Part shown: in pieces, positions 62,749-64,000 of the stretch | How positions within the stretch are numbered: the stretch's first letter is position 1 | Layout of the letters: every line of letters starts with the position of its first letter | Assembly: GCA_031546845.1 (NCBI GenBank) | Contig: JAVBJT010000023.1 | Location: 1-64,000, forward strand | DNA: 64,000 bases | Direction: 5' to 3' | Source: Azoarcus sp031546845 | Lineage (GTDB): Bacteria; Pseudomonadota; Gammaproteobacteria; Burkholderiales; Rhodocyclaceae | Notes under the pieces: model-generated | Database searches by the model: none | Seen by the model: the letters and a program-made list of their open reading frames with translations, nothing else | Told to the model about the DNA's origin: nothing | Made by a program: the position numbers and the translations under genes

Positions 62749-63372
62749 ATGATCGTTACCGTCGCTCTCACTGGCGCCTCCGGCATGCCGTATGGCGTTC
62801 GCCTGGTGGAATGTCTGATCGGCGCCGGCTGCCAGGTCTGGTTGTTGTATTCACAAGTGGCGCAGATCGTCGCGCGGCAGGAGATGGGCTGGAATCTGCC
62901 GGCGCGGACGGGCGAGGTCGAGGCCGAACTATCCGCCCGCTTCGGCGCCAGCCCGAGGCAACTACGCGTGTTCGGGCGCGAAGAGTGGTTCGCGCCGCCG
63001 GCCTCCGGCTCCAACCCGCCGGACGCGATGGTGATCTGCCCCTGCACCATGGGAACGCTGGCCGCGGTGGCGGCCGGGCTGAGCCAGAACCTGATCGAAC
63101 GCGCCGCCGACGTGGTGCTGAAGGAAGGCCGCAAGTTGATCCTGGTACCACGCGAAACACCCTATTCGGCCATTCACCTGGAAAACATGCTCAAGCTGGC
63201 ACGGCTCGGGGCATGCATTCTGCCGCCCTGCCCCGGGTTTTATCATCACCCGCAAACGGTGCAGGACCTGGTCGATTTCGTCGTCGCCCGCATTCTCGAT
63301 CAGCTCGGCGTGCCACATAAGTTGATGCCACGCTGGGGTGACGAACCCGCTAGCGGCGTTATCGAGGCATGA
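62749..63372 (+). CDS. ubiX: Flavin prenyltransferase UbiX
   Basis: This 207-residue flavoprotein makes the prenylated FMN cofactor for UbiD-type decarboxylases, needed for ubiquinone synthesis and some aromatic-acid metabolism. It has the start VTVALTGASGMPYGVRL, ICPCTMGTLAAVAAGLSQNLIERAADV and LVPRETPYSAIHLENM, all UbiX motifs. No ubiD is in the window. Confidence 0.94.
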   Translation: MIVTVALTGASGMPYGVRLVECLIGAGCQVWLLYSQVAQIVARQEMGWNLPARTGEVEAELSARFGASPRQLRVFGREEWFAPPASGSNPPDAMVICPCTMGTLAAVAAGLSQNLIERAADVVLKEGRKLILVPRETPYSAIHLENMLKLARLGACILPPCPGFYHHPQTVQDLVDFVVARILDQLGVPHKLMPRWGDEPASGVIEA

Positions 63373-63424
63373 ACACCGCAAACGTCCGCACAGCGAACCT
63401 CCATACCCCATTTTCTCCTTTGTC

Positions 63425-64000
63425 ATGACCAGCCATTCACCCGATACGCTTCCCCTCTTCCCGCTCAACGCCGTGCTGTTCCCCGATGGCCGTCTGTCCC
63501 TGCGCGTATTCGAGGCGCGCTACATGGACATGGTGAGCCGCTGCCTGCGCGAAAATAGCAGCTTCGGCGTCTGCCTGATCGCCGCCGGCAGCGAGGTCGG
63601 CGAAGCGGCGGTGCCGCATCTTGTGGGCACCGAGGCGTGCATCGAGGAATACGGCATGGAAGAACAGGGCATTCTGTCCATCGTCGTGCGCGGTCTGCGG
63701 CGTTTTTACATCGAGGACCACGAGGTCGAACCCGACGGCTTGCTCAACGCGCGCGTGCGCAGGCTGGCCGAACCGGCCACCCTGCCCGTGCCAGAGGCAC
63801 AGGCCGAATTGCTGCCATTGCTGCGGGCGATTGCCGCCGAGCCCGGCCGTAGCCTGCCGCAACCGCATCGCTTCGACGATGCCGCCTGGGTCGGCGCGCG
63901 CTATATCGAACTGCTGCCGGTGCCGCTGCTGGCAAAACAACGCTTGCTGGAGCTGGAAGACGTGCTGAGCCGGCTGGAAATCATCCAACAGTTCCTGCAC
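63425..64000 (+). CDS. Lon N-terminal-type (LON substrate-binding) domain protein, partial
   Basis: The frame is open from the ATG at 63425 to the window end (192 codons, no stop). It begins TLPLFPLNAVLFPDGRLSLRVFEARYMDM, which is the stand-alone LON substrate-binding domain family (about 200 residues), so only a few residues are probably missing. It lacks any ATPase or protease domain in view. Function is unknown; these proteins may be peptidase adaptors. Confidence 0.9.
   Translation, partial: MTSHSPDTLPLFPLNAVLFPDGRLSLRVFEARYMDMVSRCLRENSSFGVCLIAAGSEVGEAAVPHLVGTEACIEEYGMEEQGILSIVVRGLRRFYIEDHEVEPDGLLNARVRRLAEPATLPVPEAQAELLPLLRAIAAEPGRSLPQPHRFDDAAWVGARYIELLPVPLLAKQRLLELEDVLSRLEIIQQFLH

Overview
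The window looks like a GC-rich betaproteobacterial chromosome, most likely Rhodocyclales or a close relative. The evidence is the order leuS-lptE-holA-proA, a clade II (Sec-exported) nitrous oxide reductase cluster without nosR, and beta-type versions of uvrD, ubiX and ubiE. I saw no tRNA, rRNA, CRISPR array, prophage or insertion sequence. Most genes are packed in operons with ATGA-type overlaps.

Layout. 1-8.7 kb (minus strand) is a surface-protein export locus: two tandem retention-module proteins with PPTTE repeats (the first cut by the window edge), a LuxR-type regulator with a phospho-site-less receiver, and a type I secretion adaptor and ABC transporter (LapC/LapB-like). The unit carrying the regulator 3' end, promoter and retention gene was duplicated, and the extra regulator copy has decayed. 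A PilZ protein (putative c-di-GMP receptor) is divergent, followed by a chemoreceptor. 11.2-13.5 kb is a zinc locus: a Fur/Zur regulator, a small membrane peptide, znuC and znuB, but no znuA.

13.5-35.8 kb is the most interesting region. On the minus strand a clade II nos cluster runs nosZ - cytochrome c - cytochrome c - nosB-like - nosD - nosG - nosH - nosF - nosL - nosY - TlpA-like, then ubiE(menG)-menA and a BASS transporter. The terminal menaquinone genes fit the idea that NosG/NosH feed menaquinol electrons to NosZ. Upstream lies a three-gene phosphorelay: a c-heme-binding hybrid kinase, a REC-kinase and a NarL-type regulator. Divergent from it is a seven-gene copper/secreted-protein island with two Sco proteins and a PCuAC chaperone. 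A GAATATTCCTAG motif sits upstream of both nosZ and this divergent promoter. It is centred 161.5 bp before both the nosZ and the island start codons, which suggests one dedicated regulon.

35.8-44.7 kb is an IclR-controlled beta-oxidation operon resembling adipate/dicarboxylate catabolism (hydratase, hydroxyacyl-CoA dehydrogenase, thiolase, CaiB-type CoA transferase, acyl-CoA dehydrogenase, AAHS-type MFS). 44.7-46.7 kb encodes an RtcB-PrfH RNA-repair/ribosome-rescue pair behind a leader with a 14-codon upstream ORF and two abutting hairpins. 46.8-53 kb is housekeeping (proA, holA, lptE, leuS). 53-64 kb holds uvrD, two metallo-beta-lactamase-fold proteins, mscL, a palindromic repeat element, a nitronate monooxygenase-like protein, several small membrane proteins and lipoproteins of unknown role, ubiX and a Lon-substrate-binding-domain protein cut by the right edge.
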